From Streptomyces sp. ISL-100 (GTDB taxonomy: Bacteria > Actinomycetota > Actinomycetes > Streptomycetales > Streptomycetaceae), in assembly GCF_018614615.1 (NCBI RefSeq), contig NZ_JAGGOK010000030.1, forward strand, positions 26,241 through 90,240: 64,000 nt of DNA, written 5' to 3'. Under the pieces are notes generated by a model. It saw only the letters and a list, made by a program, of their open reading frames with translations, made no database searches and had not been told where the DNA came from. The position numbers were made by a program, and so were the translations under genes. This document shows, piece after piece, positions 25,818-34,341 of this stretch. Position 1 is the stretch's first letter. The number at the start of each line of letters is the position of its first letter.

Positions 25818-27922
25818 TCCCCGCCCCCGTCTCTTTGCGTGCCGGTTCTTTGTGTGCCGGCCGTCAGACGCCACTCGCGTACGGCCTGCGGCCACGAGCG
25901 GGACGCCTGCCACAGGACTTCGTTGCCGGAACTGTGCAGCTCCGAGAGGAGGCCCAGTTCGTACCCCATCTTTTCGGTCACCTCGTCGTCCGGGAGCGCC
26001 AGCGGGTCGGTCAGCTGCCACACCGCGAACAGCAGGCGGCGTATGCGCAGATGCAGTACGGCGTCCGCGCCGGGCGGCGGCGCCGGCGCCGGTGCGTCGG
26101 TGCGGCCGAGCGCCACGGGGCGGCGTACATCCGGGTCGTCGAAGTGGGGCGCCGATGCTATGAAGCGGAGCTCTTCCAGCCAGACGCGGGCGTCGGCGCG
26201 GGGGAAGGTCTCGCGTAGGTACGTTACGGCGCCTTCTGTGGCTCCTAGGGCCAGCTCGTGGTGGAGGCGGTGCGGTGCGTTGTGGTTCCCCGCGTGGTTG
26301 TGCCCCGCGTTGTTGTTCTCGTAGTGGTCGCGGAGTGTCTGGTGGACCGCTCTCCAGCGGGTCGAGTCCCGGTCGCCGTGTCTCAGGCGGTGCAGCAGCA
26401 GCGTGCGCAGTAAGGGGTCGCCCACGAAGTGGCCTGTAGTCGACGGCCAGTGTTCGTCCGCGAGCAGCGTCCGTACGTCGCGTACGGCGGCCAGTCCCGT
26501 ACGCCCCTCCTCGCCCGGCAGGCGTGACGCGGCCAGTGCCTCCGCCGACTGCACGTCGTGCGCGGGGGCGAGCACCGTGAGCCAGTCGAGCCGGGACGCG
26601 GGCACCAGCCGCGCGAGCAGTTCGGCGGCCACCTCCTGGCCCTCGCGGTCCTCGCGGAGGGTGACGGGCGCGGCGAGCAGCGAGGCGGGGGTGAACCGCT
26701 CCGGGTGCTCGTCCTGGCCGGCGGCCTGCGCGAGCAGATCTACTGCCAGGGGGCGGCCGCCCGTCAAACGGTGGACCGCGCGTGCCAATTGCGGCCGGGT
26801 CAGCTGGCGGGGGTCCTTGCGGTCGAAGATCTGCCGGACGTGCTCGGGGTCCAGCGGGGTGAGCTCCACGGCTGTCGCGCCCGATGCTATTTCGCGTCCT
26901 CGCCGCCAGCCGAGTTCGTGCCGGACCTCCGGCAGGGTTCGGCGTACGGCGTGACGCAGTGCGGGGTGGTCGTGCCCGCGCAGGGCCGCGATGAGCACCA
27001 CGTGGTCGCGCTTGCCGTCGGCGCGGTCGCGGAGTACGGGCTCTATGAGGCGGCGGCCCAGGGGTGCTTGGGCGTTGTCCAGCAGGACTACCGGCCGGCC
27101 TACGCGGCGTAACCGGCCCATCCCCTGGTAGGCGGCGTCCAGGTCTGCGCGGAGCGCGCCGATGAGGTGGCGCTCGGCGCGTATGCGGTGCTCGCTGCCG
27201 CGCCGGAAGTGCAGGGCGAGGAGGGTCAGGCCGCGCTTGGCCTTGCCGCCGGCGCCCGGGTAGGTGCCGTACCAGTCGGCGGAGGCGCGCTGGCCCCGGT
27301 TGAACAGGTCGTCCAGGAGGGACTCGACTGTCGTTTCCACGACTATGTCCAGGCCCGGGCCGACGCCGGAAGCCATGGCGGCGAACTTCGCCACCACCTT
27401 GGTCAGCCAGGTGCGCGTCTGGTTGCGCCAGCGGGAGCCGGGCTCTACGAGCAGGCCGAGGCGCAGGCCCTCGGCCAGGATGTTCTCGTCGTCGTGCGGG
27501 CGCCATCCGAGGCTTGCGACGGCCAGCAGTCCGGCGGCGAGGCGGGGGAACTCTACGGCTCCGGCGCCGTGCACGGGGGGTGCGAGCTGCTCGCCGAGTT
27601 CGGCGAGGGCCTCTGTGACGGGGGACCAGGAGAGGGAGTGGGCACGCTCGGTGAACTCGGTGAACTCGGTGAACTCGGTGCGCTCGCAGTCGATGAGGGC
27701 GATGGGGGTGCGCCGGCGGTAGGCGGTGTGCAGTCGTTTCAGTACGGCGGTCTTGCCCATGCCTCGGCCGCCTGTGAGGACTACGGCGGGGAGGTCGTCG
27801 CGGTGCTCGAACGGGACCTTCTGGAATCCGCGCGGCGGAAGACCGATGAGCCGTGGCGCAAGACCGTCGAGGACTGCCTCGCGGCCGAACAGCTCTCTGT
27901 CCACAGAACCTCCGCGGGCCAC
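25814..27922 (-). CDS. STAND-like P-loop ATPase with two TTA codons
   Basis: 702 residues from GTG 27922, or 696 from GTG 27904 (GGAGG 4 nt upstream). N-terminal P-loop GGRGMGKTAVLKRL (Walker A about residue 51), a Walker B-like VVLLDNAQ, sensor and arm regions LTPLDPEHVRQIF and LTGGRPLAVDLLAQA, the pattern of STAND/AAA signalling ATPases. TEFTEFTEF repeat near residue 82. The C-terminal third is helical. In-frame TTA leucine codons at 27110-27112 and 26411-26413 imply dependence on bldA tRNA-Leu. Coupled to the binding protein gene downstream. Confidence 0.78.
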   Translation of the reverse strand: MARGGSVDRELFGREAVLDGLAPRLIGLPPRGFQKVPFEHRDDLPAVVLTGGRGMGKTAVLKRLHTAYRRRTPIALIDCERTEFTEFTEFTERAHSLSWSPVTEALAELGEQLAPPVHGAGAVEFPRLAAGLLAVASLGWRPHDDENILAEGLRLGLLVEPGSRWRNQTRTWLTKVVAKFAAMASGVGPGLDIVVETTVESLLDDLFNRGQRASADWYGTYPGAGGKAKRGLTLLALHFRRGSEHRIRAERHLIGALRADLDAAYQGMGRLRRVGRPVVLLDNAQAPLGRRLIEPVLRDRADGKRDHVVLIAALRGHDHPALRHAVRRTLPEVRHELGWRRGREIASGATAVELTPLDPEHVRQIFDRKDPRQLTRPQLARAVHRLTGGRPLAVDLLAQAAGQDEHPERFTPASLLAAPVTLREDREGQEVAAELLARLVPASRLDWLTVLAPAHDVQSAEALAASRLPGEEGRTGLAAVRDVRTLLADEHWPSTTGHFVGDPLLRTLLLHRLRHGDRDSTRWRAVHQTLRDHYENNNAGHNHAGNHNAPHRLHHELALGATEGAVTYLRETFPRADARVWLEELRFIASAPHFDDPDVRRPVALGRTDAPAPAPPPGADAVLHLRIRRLLFAVWQLTDPLALPDDEVTEKMGYELGLLSELHSSGNEVLWQASRSWPQAVREWRLTAGTQRTGTQRDGGGE
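27647..27680 (-). repeat. 9-bp in-frame tandem repeat in the ATPase gene
   Basis: CTCGGTGAA repeated 3.8 times on the plus strand, coding TEF-TEF-TEF on the minus strand. Repeat length is a multiple of 3, so copy number change keeps the frame. Confidence 0.9.
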
Positions 27923-27934
27923 ATGTGTCGCTAC

Positions 27935-27965
27935 GTCAACTCCAGCTTACTCACCGTGAGTTGAC
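27935..27965. promoter_or_regulatory. Nested inverted repeats upstream of the ATPase/binding protein operon
   Basis: GTCAACTC (27935-27942) pairs with GAGTTGAC (27958-27965) and encloses ACTCAC-C-GTGAGT (27949-27961). On the minus strand a TAAGCT -10-like box (27946-27951) lies between the arms, 24-29 bp before GTG 27922. Likely operator. Confidence 0.45.
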
Positions 27966-28287
27966 GCATGCACGGGTTTTCGAATCCGGGGTCGGTGTTT
28001 TCCGGGGCTCCGGGGTCGGTGCCGCGTCGCGGCGTCTCCTCGGTCGTCGAACGTTCGGGTACTGCGTTGTTTCGTGTGGGCTCGTTGCGTTCAACGCCCT
28101 GCGGGGAGCGCCCCGACACGTCCCCTCCTGGCACCGTGGTGTGCGAGGCGGGGTCACCGTGAGGGAGGAGGTGGCCCAGGGGTGCTCTCCGCCGTGCGGC
28201 GGGTCGGGTTCCTCCTGGTAGCGGGTGTGGTCGGTCGTACGTCCGTGGAGGGTGGGGGCATGGCTTCGAACAGCCGTCGCCAGCGGG
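27966..28287. other. Gene-free stretch
   Basis: About 320 bp between the ATPase operon and the PLDc_N gene. Open frames are GC-driven and lack ribosome sites or family resemblance. A CGAACGTTCG palindrome lies within. The GGTTTTCGAATCC segment near 27975 recalls a tRNA T-loop but no cloverleaf can be built. Confidence 0.6.
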
Positions 28288-28671
28288 TCAGGGCTTCGGC
28301 GGCGTCGGGTCCTCAGGGCCGCCTTCGTCGCGCTGCTTGAGTTCCTCTTCACGGCGCCGCAGGTCCGCTTCCCAGTCCTTCATCATCGACTCGTCCTTGG
28401 TGTCGTTCAGGGACTTGAGGAAGCCGGGGTTGTCGTCGGGGGCGACCCACTCCGAGGGTGTGCTGGTGGAGGTGTTCTGGGTTTTCTTGCGGACCTTGCC
28501 GACGGCCAGCCACGCGACGGGGCCGATCAGGACCTCGCCGAAGAGCAGCACGATGATCACCCAGACCACCTTGGGGAGGTGGCGGACCTCTTCCTCGGGG
28601 GTGTTCAGGCAGTCGATGAAGGCATAGATCCACAGCGCCAGAAGGATGAGGAACGGCAGATACCTGAGCAT
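28288..28671 (-). CDS. PLDc_N domain small membrane protein
   Basis: 127 residues from ATG 28671. Begins MLRYLPFLILLALWIYAFIDCLNTPEEEVRHLPKVVWVIIVLLFGEVLIGPVAWLAVGKVRKK: two membrane helices with the LPK-WVIIVLLF signature of the phospholipase D N-terminal (PLDc_N) family, without any HKD nuclease domain. The C-terminal tail is charged (WEADLRRREEELKQRDEGG) and cytoplasmic. Divergent from the mqnL gene, about 90 bp between them. Function of isolated PLDc_N proteins is unknown. Confidence 0.88.
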   Translation of the reverse strand: MLRYLPFLILLALWIYAFIDCLNTPEEEVRHLPKVVWVIIVLLFGEVLIGPVAWLAVGKVRKKTQNTSTSTPSEWVAPDDNPGFLKSLNDTKDESMMKDWEADLRRREEELKQRDEGGPEDPTPPKP

Positions 28672-28761
28672 GAGAACCAAGCCCCCAGAACGCGGACCGC
28701 GGGGCGCCGTAGACGGCCCCGGTGACGGGCCAAGCGTAGTGCGTACCGGATACTGGACCGC

Positions 28762-30219
28762 ATGGCTTACGACGATCTTCGCTCCCTGCTCCGGGCGCTG
28801 GAGCGCGAGGGCGACCTCAAGCGCATCAAGGCCGAAGTCGATCCGTACCTGGAGGTCGGGGAGATCGTCGACCGAGTGAACAAGGCGGGTGGCCCGGCGC
28901 TTCTCTTCGAGAACGTCAAGGGCTCGTCGATGCCCCTGGCGATGAACGTCTTCGGGACGGACCGCCGGCTGCTCAAGGCGCTCGGGCTGAAGTCGTACGA
29001 CGACATCCGGGACAAGATCGGCGGGCTGCTGAAGCCTGAGCTTCCGCATGGTTTTGTGGGGGTACGGGAGGCTTTCGGCAAGCTCGGGTCGATGGCGCAC
29101 GTGCCGCCGAAGAAGGTCAAGTCCGACGCGGCGCCGGTGCATGAGGTCGTGCTCACCGGTGATGACGTGGATCTGGACCGGTTGCCCGCGCTGTTCACCT
29201 GGCCGGAGGACGGCGGGTCCTTCTTCAACTTGGGGCTTACGCACACCAAGGATCCCGAGTCGGGGATCAGGAACCTGGGGCTGTACCGGCTCCAGCGCCA
29301 TGACAAGCGCACCATTGGTATGCACTGGCAGATCCACAAGGACAGCCGGAATCACTACCAGGTGGCGGCCCGGCGGGGGGAGAGGCTGCCCGTCGCGATC
29401 GCCTTCGGTGCGCCGCCGGCCGTGACGTACGCCTCGACGGCTCCGCTGCCCGGTGACATCGACGAGTACCTCTTCGCCGGCTTCGTGTCGGGCAAGCGCA
29501 TCGAGATGGTCGACTGCAAGACGGTCCCGCTCCAGGTCCCGGCGCAGGCCGAGGTCGTACTGGAGGGGTGGCTGGAGCCCGGGAAGATGCTGCCGGAGGG
29601 GCCCTTTGGAGACCACACCGGGTTCTATACGCCGCAGGAGGACTTCCCCGCGCTGACGATCGACACGATCACGATGCGGCGGCGTCCGCTGCTCCAGTCG
29701 ATCGTGGTGGGGCGGCCGCCGACTGAGGACGGGCCGCTGGGGCGGGCTACGGAGAGCTTCTTCCTGCCTCTGCTGAAGGTCATCGTGCCGGACATCGTGG
29801 ACTACCACCTGCCGGAGGCGGGCGGTTTCCACAACTGCGTCATCGTGGCGATCGACAAGAAGTACCCGAAGCACGCGCAGAAGGTCATGCACGCCATCTG
29901 GGGCGCGCACATGCTCTCGCTGGAGAAGCTGATCATCGTGGTCGACAAGGACTGCGACGTGCACGACTACCACGAGGTGGCGTGGCGGGCCCTGGGGAAC
30001 GTGGACTACTCCCGCGACCTCACTGTGGTCGAGGGTCCGGTCGATCATCTCGACCATGCGTCTTACCAGCAGTTCTGGGGCGGCAAGGCGGGCATCGACG
30101 CCACCAAGAAGCTGCCCGAGGAGGGCTACACCCGGGACGGCGGCTGGCCGAACATGGTCGAGTCGGACCCGGGTACGGCGTCGAAGGTCGACCGCCGGTG
30201 GAAGGAGTACGGGCTGTGA
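28762..30219 (+). CDS. mqnL: UbiD-family menaquinone biosynthesis decarboxylase
   Basis: Prenylated-FMN-dependent decarboxylase, predicted to remove the carboxyl of the naphthoate intermediate in the futalosine menaquinone pathway. 485 residues from ATG 28762. UbiD motifs: TIGMHWQIHKDSRNHYQVAARRGERLPVAIAFG (cofactor and substrate region) and EGPFGDHTGFYTPQ (catalytic acidic cluster). GTG of the next gene overlaps the stop by 4 bp. The adjacent UbiA- and UbiX-type genes and mqnE downstream fix the pathway assignment rather than ubiquinone. Confidence 0.92.
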   Translation: MAYDDLRSLLRALEREGDLKRIKAEVDPYLEVGEIVDRVNKAGGPALLFENVKGSSMPLAMNVFGTDRRLLKALGLKSYDDIRDKIGGLLKPELPHGFVGVREAFGKLGSMAHVPPKKVKSDAAPVHEVVLTGDDVDLDRLPALFTWPEDGGSFFNLGLTHTKDPESGIRNLGLYRLQRHDKRTIGMHWQIHKDSRNHYQVAARRGERLPVAIAFGAPPAVTYASTAPLPGDIDEYLFAGFVSGKRIEMVDCKTVPLQVPAQAEVVLEGWLEPGKMLPEGPFGDHTGFYTPQEDFPALTIDTITMRRRPLLQSIVVGRPPTEDGPLGRATESFFLPLLKVIVPDIVDYHLPEAGGFHNCVIVAIDKKYPKHAQKVMHAIWGAHMLSLEKLIIVVDKDCDVHDYHEVAWRALGNVDYSRDLTVVEGPVDHLDHASYQQFWGGKAGIDATKKLPEEGYTRDGGWPNMVESDPGTASKVDRRWKEYGL

Positions 30220-31118
30220 GCAGCGCCGCGGCGGCGGTCCCGCAGGTCGGCAGGACCAAGGCCTTTCTCCGGCTCGTGATGATCGAGCACTCGGTCTTCG
30301 CGCTGCCCTTCGCGTACATCGCCGCGCTCACCGCGATGTTCCTGCTGGACGGAAACATCCACTGGGGCAAGCTGCTGCTCGTCACCATCGCCATGGTCGG
30401 GCTGCGTACGTTCGCGATGGCGTGCAACCGGATCATCGACCGCGAGCTCGACGCCCGTAACCCCCGCACCGCCAACCGCGAGCTGGTCACCGGCGCGGTG
30501 TCGGTCAGGTCGGCGTGGACCGGCGCGCTCGTTGCCGTGGTGATATTTCTTGGCGCTGCGGCCGCGCTGAACCCGCTGTGCCTGGCGCTGGCGCCGATCG
30601 CGGTCATCCCGATGGTGGTCTATCCGTACGGGAAGCGCTTCACGAATTTCCCGCATGCCATTCTGGGCTTCGCCCAGGCCATGGGCCCCGTCGGCGCCTG
30701 GCTCGCCATCACGGGGGAGTGGTCCTGGGACGCGGTGATCCTCGGTCTTGCCGTTGGTATCTGGATCGGCGGCTTCGATTTGATCTTCGGCAGCCAGGAT
30801 GTCCAGGCGGACCGTGCGGAGGGCGTGAAGTCCGTACCGGCCCGCTTCGGCGTCCCGGCCGCGCTGTACGGCGCGCGGGCCTGCCACGCGGTGACGACCG
30901 TGCTGTTGGTCTGGTACGCGTTGGCCACCGGCGCGGGGGTGTTCTTCTGGGCGGGACTGGTGGTGGTGGCTGTGGCGTTTCTTTACGAGCACACGATTGT
31001 GAAGCCGCATGATCTGTCCCGGCTGAACCGGGCGTTCTTCTCGACCAATGGGTTTATCGGGATCGCGCTGTTTGGATGTGCGCTGATGGATCTGCTGGTG
31101 CGCGGCCTCACGGTGTGA
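30216..31118 (+). CDS. mqnP: UbiA-like prenyltransferase of menaquinone synthesis
   Basis: Attaches the polyprenyl tail to the naphthoate ring. 300 residues, GTG 30216 overlapping mqnL stop (GTGA). UbiA features: first aspartate motif NRIIDRELDARNPRTANRE, second DVQADRAEGVKSVPARFG, and eight to nine hydrophobic helices. Integral membrane. Downstream the convergent rhomboid gene overlaps its end by 11 bp. Operon with mqnL is clear from the overlap. Confidence 0.93.
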   Translation: MSSAAAAVPQVGRTKAFLRLVMIEHSVFALPFAYIAALTAMFLLDGNIHWGKLLLVTIAMVGLRTFAMACNRIIDRELDARNPRTANRELVTGAVSVRSAWTGALVAVVIFLGAAAALNPLCLALAPIAVIPMVVYPYGKRFTNFPHAILGFAQAMGPVGAWLAITGEWSWDAVILGLAVGIWIGGFDLIFGSQDVQADRAEGVKSVPARFGVPAALYGARACHAVTTVLLVWYALATGAGVFFWAGLVVVAVAFLYEHTIVKPHDLSRLNRAFFSTNGFIGIALFGCALMDLLVRGLTV

Positions 31119-31707
31119 GGGCGGGCGCCCTGCGCCGGCGGAAGAGGAACGCGGCCAGTACACCGCCGATCAGGCCGAAGAGATGGCCCTGCCAGCTGAT
31201 GGCGGTGTTCGTGGGGAGCACTCCCCACAGGAGTGAGCCGTAGACCGCGCCCACCAGCAGGCCTATGACGACGTCGACGGCGTTGCGGTCGACGAAGCCG
31301 CGGACCAGCAGGTAGCCGAAGAGGCCGAACACGACGACCGACGCGCCCGCCGTGTTGGAGTAGTCGGGCGCGGTGAGCCAGACGCCCAGGCCGCCGATGA
31401 GGATGATCGTGAGGACGACGGCGGCGAAGCGGCGTATCCCGCTCAGGGCGGCCAGGAAGCCGAGGATGAGCAGCGGGACGGTGTTCGACGCGAGGTGGTC
31501 GAAGCCGTGGTGGAGGAATGACATCGGGAGTACGTCGCGCAGCTCTGTGAGGTCGCGTGGGCTCAGCCCGTATGTGGTGAGGGCGCCGGTCGCCGCGTCC
31601 AGCGCCTCCAGGATCCACAGCAGAGCGACCCAGCCGAGCATCACCGCGGCGGCGGTCTTGGCCCGGTCGCTCCCGCTACGGCTCTGTGCAACGGTGGTTG
31701 ATCGCAT
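31108..31707 (-). CDS. Rhomboid family intramembrane serine protease
   Basis: 199 residues from ATG 31707, preceded by AGGGGGA. Six hydrophobic segments; the catalytic Ser is in NTAGASVVVFGLFGY (GxS) and the partner His in SWQGHLFGLIGG, with the early MSFLHHGFDHLASNTVPLLILG histidine/Asn helix typical of rhomboids. Short actinobacterial form with no extra domain. Lies on the opposite strand inside the mqn cluster, between mqnP and the UbiX gene; substrate unknown. Confidence 0.92.
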   Translation of the reverse strand: MRSTTVAQSRSGSDRAKTAAAVMLGWVALLWILEALDAATGALTTYGLSPRDLTELRDVLPMSFLHHGFDHLASNTVPLLILGFLAALSGIRRFAAVVLTIILIGGLGVWLTAPDYSNTAGASVVVFGLFGYLLVRGFVDRNAVDVVIGLLVGAVYGSLLWGVLPTNTAISWQGHLFGLIGGVLAAFLFRRRRAPALTP

Positions 31708-31808
31708 GGCGTCCCCCTGCTGTACGTGCGGCCTGTGCGGCCTGTCAGTGGAACGTCCGGGGCACCTGACTCGGTTCCGCCCCACGGCGCCCGGATAAGG
31801 TCGGGCAC

Positions 31809-32477
31809 GTGGAGTCAGGACATGTACGCAGGCCGTGGGTCGTCGGGGTTTCCGGGGCGTCGGGTACGCCGTACGCCGCCGCCGTGCTGCGCGGGTTGCT
31901 GGACGCGGGCGAGAGCGTGGACCTGGTGGTCAGCCGGGCGTCGCGGCTGACGCTGCTGGACGAGACGGGGATCGCGTTCCGGGACGCGCACTGGCAGGAA
32001 GACCTGCGGACCTGGCTCGCGCGCGGCGCGGACGGGAAGCCGGACACGTTCGTGGCCGATGTGGGTGACGTGCGGTACTGGGCGGCCGGGGACCTGGCCG
32101 CCGGGCCTTCGTCGGGCTCGTACCCGGCAAAGGGGATGCTGATCGTGCCGGCGTCGACGGCCAGCGTGGCCGGGGTGGCGCTGGGGCTGTCGAAGGATCT
32201 GCTGCAACGGGTGGCGAGCGTGACGCTCAAGGAGCGGCGCAGGCTGGTTGTAGCTGTGCGGGAGACGCCGCTGAGCGGGCAGACCCTCAGGCACATGGTG
32301 GCGCTGGACGAGGCGGGCGCCGTGGTCCTGCCGGCCTCCCCGGCGTTCTACGCGGGGGCGACGCACATCCAGGATCTGGTGGACTTCGTGGCGGGGCGGG
32401 TGCTGGACGCGGCGGGGGTGCCGCACAGCTTGTACCGCCGCTGGGAAGGTGAGCTCGGTGGTTCCCGTAAGGACTAG
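31809..32477 (+). CDS. mqnM: UbiX-like flavin prenyltransferase
   Basis: Makes prenylated FMN, the cofactor needed by the UbiD-type enzyme encoded at 28762. 222 residues from GTG 31809 (AAGG 8 nt upstream). Flavoprotein fold with VVGVSGASGTPYAAAVLRGLL phosphate-binding loop, the PASTASVAGVALGLSKDLLQRVASVTLKERRRLVVAVRETPLS core and VVLPASPAFYAGATHIQDLVDFVAGR, all characteristic of UbiX/Pad1. Its insert between mqnP and the Lrp gene keeps it in the mqn cluster. Confidence 0.95.
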   Translation: MESGHVRRPWVVGVSGASGTPYAAAVLRGLLDAGESVDLVVSRASRLTLLDETGIAFRDAHWQEDLRTWLARGADGKPDTFVADVGDVRYWAAGDLAAGPSSGSYPAKGMLIVPASTASVAGVALGLSKDLLQRVASVTLKERRRLVVAVRETPLSGQTLRHMVALDEAGAVVLPASPAFYAGATHIQDLVDFVAGRVLDAAGVPHSLYRRWEGELGGSRKD

Positions 32478-32597
32478 CGGCGGACTGCACGCTCTGTTTG
32501 ATCATCTGAAAGAATTTTGCGGGGCGTTGAGCCCTGCGCGCCTTAGATTGCACACATAAGCTCGCGGTACAGCTGAACAATGGAAGGCTTCAGGCAT

Positions 32598-33053
32598 ATG
32601 GACGCCGTGGACAGGCAGCTCATCCAGGCTCTCAGGGAGAACGGCAGGGCCTCGTACGCCGAACTCGGCCGGCTCGTCGGGCTCTCGGGGCCCAGCGTGA
32701 CCGACCGCATCAACCGTCTTGAGGCGGCCGGTGTCATCACCGGTTACCGCGCGACGGTCGACGCGAAGTCGCTCGGTCTCGGCGTCACGGCGCTGATCGG
32801 CATCTCGCTGTCGGACGCGGCGGACCACGAGGACGTGGCGCGCAGGCTGCGCGATCTCGCGGAGATCGAGGACTGCTGGTTCATCGCGGGCGACGACTCG
32901 TACATGCTCAAGATCCGGGCGGGGGATGTCGACGGCCTGGAGAAGACGATCCGCCGGCTGTCCGGCACGCGGGGTGTGTCGCGGACGCGGACGACGATCG
33001 TTCTCTCCACGAAGTGGGAGAACCGGGTCGGGGAACTGCCCGAAGAGGGCTAG
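32598..33053 (+). CDS. Lrp/AsnC family transcriptional regulator
   Basis: 151 residues from ATG 32598, with GGAAGG 9-10 nt upstream. HTH AsnC-type at the start (MDAVDRQLIQALRENGRASYAELGRLVGLSGPSVTDRINRLEAAGVITGYRATVD), then an Lrp ligand/RAM domain (ALIGISLSDAADHEDVARRL... CWFIAGDDSYMLKIRAGDVDGLEKTIRRL). Located directly before mqnE, so it may control the menaquinone genes or respond to amino acids. A long AT-richer region with TTAGAT and TTTGATCATC lies just upstream and may contain its promoter. Confidence 0.92.
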   Translation: MDAVDRQLIQALRENGRASYAELGRLVGLSGPSVTDRINRLEAAGVITGYRATVDAKSLGLGVTALIGISLSDAADHEDVARRLRDLAEIEDCWFIAGDDSYMLKIRAGDVDGLEKTIRRLSGTRGVSRTRTTIVLSTKWENRVGELPEEG

Positions 33054-33102
33054 GCGTACCGTGTTCGAAGCCTGATTCGTAGACAAATGGGAGGCGGCCA
33101 GA

Positions 33103-34266
33103 ATGGACGCGGGACTCAAGCGGGAGCTGGAGCAGAAGGTCCGGGCGGGCGAGCGACTGACCCGCGAGGACGGCATCGCCCTGTACGAGTCCGACGACCT
33201 GGCCTGGCTGGGCGGCCTCGCCCATGAGGTGCGTACGCGCAAGAACGGCGACGTCGTCCACTTCAACGTCAACCGTCACCTCAACATGACGAACGTGTGC
33301 ACCGCGTCGTGCGCGTACTGCTCGTTCCAGCGCAAGCCGGGCGAGAAGGACGCGTACACGATGCGCATCGAGGAAGCCGTCAAGCTCGCCAAGGCGATGG
33401 AGAACGAGAACCTCACCGAGCTGCACATCGTCAACGGCCTGCACCCCAGCCTCCCGTGGCGCTACTACCCGCGCTCTCTGAGCGAGCTGAAGAAGGCGCT
33501 GCCGAATGTCTCGCTGAAGGCTTTCACGGCCACGGAGATCCACCACTTCGAGACCGTGTCGGGCATGTCGGCCTCCGAGATCCTGGACGAGCTCATCGAG
33601 GCAGGTCTTGAGTCCCTGACCGGCGGCGGCGCCGAGATCTTCGACTGGGAGGTCCGGCAGCACATCGTCGACCACAGGACTCATTGGGAGGACTGGTCGC
33701 GCATTCACCGGCTCGCCCACGAGAAGGGGCTCAAGACCCCCTCGACCATGCTGTACGGGCACATCGAGGAGCCGCGCCACCGCGTGGACCACGTGCTGCG
33801 GCTGCGCGAGCTCCAGGACGAGACCGGCGGCTTCCAGGTCTTCATTCCGCTGCGCTACCAGCACGACTTCGAGGACATGAAGGACGGCAAGATCCGCAAC
33901 CGTCTTCAGGCCCGTACGACGATGGCGAGCGGCGTGGACGTGCTGAAGACGTTCGCGGTGTCGCGGCTGCTCTTCGACAACGTTCCGCACGTCAAGGTCT
34001 TCTGGGTCATGCACGGCGTGCAGACCTCGCAGCTCGCGCTCCAGCACGGCGCGGACGACATGGACGGCTCGGTCGTCGAGTACAAGATCACGCACGACGC
34101 GGACAACTACGGCACGCCGAACAAGCTCGGCCGTGAGGACCTGCTGGAGCTGATCCGCGACGCGGGCTTCCGGCCGGTGGAGCGGAACACGCGGTACGAG
34201 ATCATCCGCGAGTACCCGGGGCCGGAGGCGGACCGCCGCGAGTCGCCGCAGGCTATGCGGGTCTGA
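33103..34266 (+). CDS. mqnE: Aminodeoxyfutalosine synthase
   Basis: Radical SAM enzyme joining the carboxyvinyl group of 3-(1-carboxyvinyloxy)benzoate to SAM-derived deoxyadenosine (second step of the futalosine pathway). 387 residues from ATG 33104, with GGGAGG 8 nt before. Radical SAM cysteines CTASCAYC at residues 66, 70, 73; IHHFETVSGMSASEILDELIEAGLESLTGGGAEIF and TTMASGVDVLKTFAVSRLLFDNVPHVKVFW are family motifs shared with CofH and MqnC. Upstream of UdgX by about 75 bp. Confidence 0.95.
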   Translation: MDAGLKRELEQKVRAGERLTREDGIALYESDDLAWLGGLAHEVRTRKNGDVVHFNVNRHLNMTNVCTASCAYCSFQRKPGEKDAYTMRIEEAVKLAKAMENENLTELHIVNGLHPSLPWRYYPRSLSELKKALPNVSLKAFTATEIHHFETVSGMSASEILDELIEAGLESLTGGGAEIFDWEVRQHIVDHRTHWEDWSRIHRLAHEKGLKTPSTMLYGHIEEPRHRVDHVLRLRELQDETGGFQVFIPLRYQHDFEDMKDGKIRNRLQARTTMASGVDVLKTFAVSRLLFDNVPHVKVFWVMHGVQTSQLALQHGADDMDGSVVEYKITHDADNYGTPNKLGREDLLELIRDAGFRPVERNTRYEIIREYPGPEADRRESPQAMRV

Positions 34267-34316
34267 GGCTGTACGGGTTGCTTCAGGGGTTAATCGCGGG
34301 GTTTGTGGTGTGACGC

Positions 34317-34341
34317 GCGGCCCGGGGGGTACCCGGGCCGC
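34317..34341 (+). promoter_or_regulatory. GC-perfect hairpin directly before the udgX start
   Basis: GCGGCCCGGG (34317-34326) and CCCGGGCCGC (34332-34341), 10-bp perfect stem, loop GGGTA. It abuts ATG 34342 and could serve as the mqnE terminator or mask udgX translation. Confidence 0.5.

Noticed and set aside
25818..27506. Upstream extension of the binding-protein frame (Arg/Pro/Ala-rich)
   Set aside because: It overlaps the ATPase gene in another frame; composition is GC-driven and the ATG 25817 start fits the family.
27647..27680. Possible CRISPR-like repeats
   Set aside because: Contiguous 9-bp units with no spacers, coding TEF in a gene.
27966..28010. tRNA-like GGTTTTCGAATCC segment
   Set aside because: No acceptor stem or anticodon arm can be placed around it.
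28074..28340. 88-codon plus-strand frame in the gene-free stretch
   Set aside because: No ribosome site, Arg/Gly-rich, runs into the antisense of the PLDc_N gene.
28672..30057. Upstream extension of the PLDc_N frame across mqnL
   Set aside because: The extension is antisense to mqnL and lacks any motif; ATG 28671 gives the whole domain.
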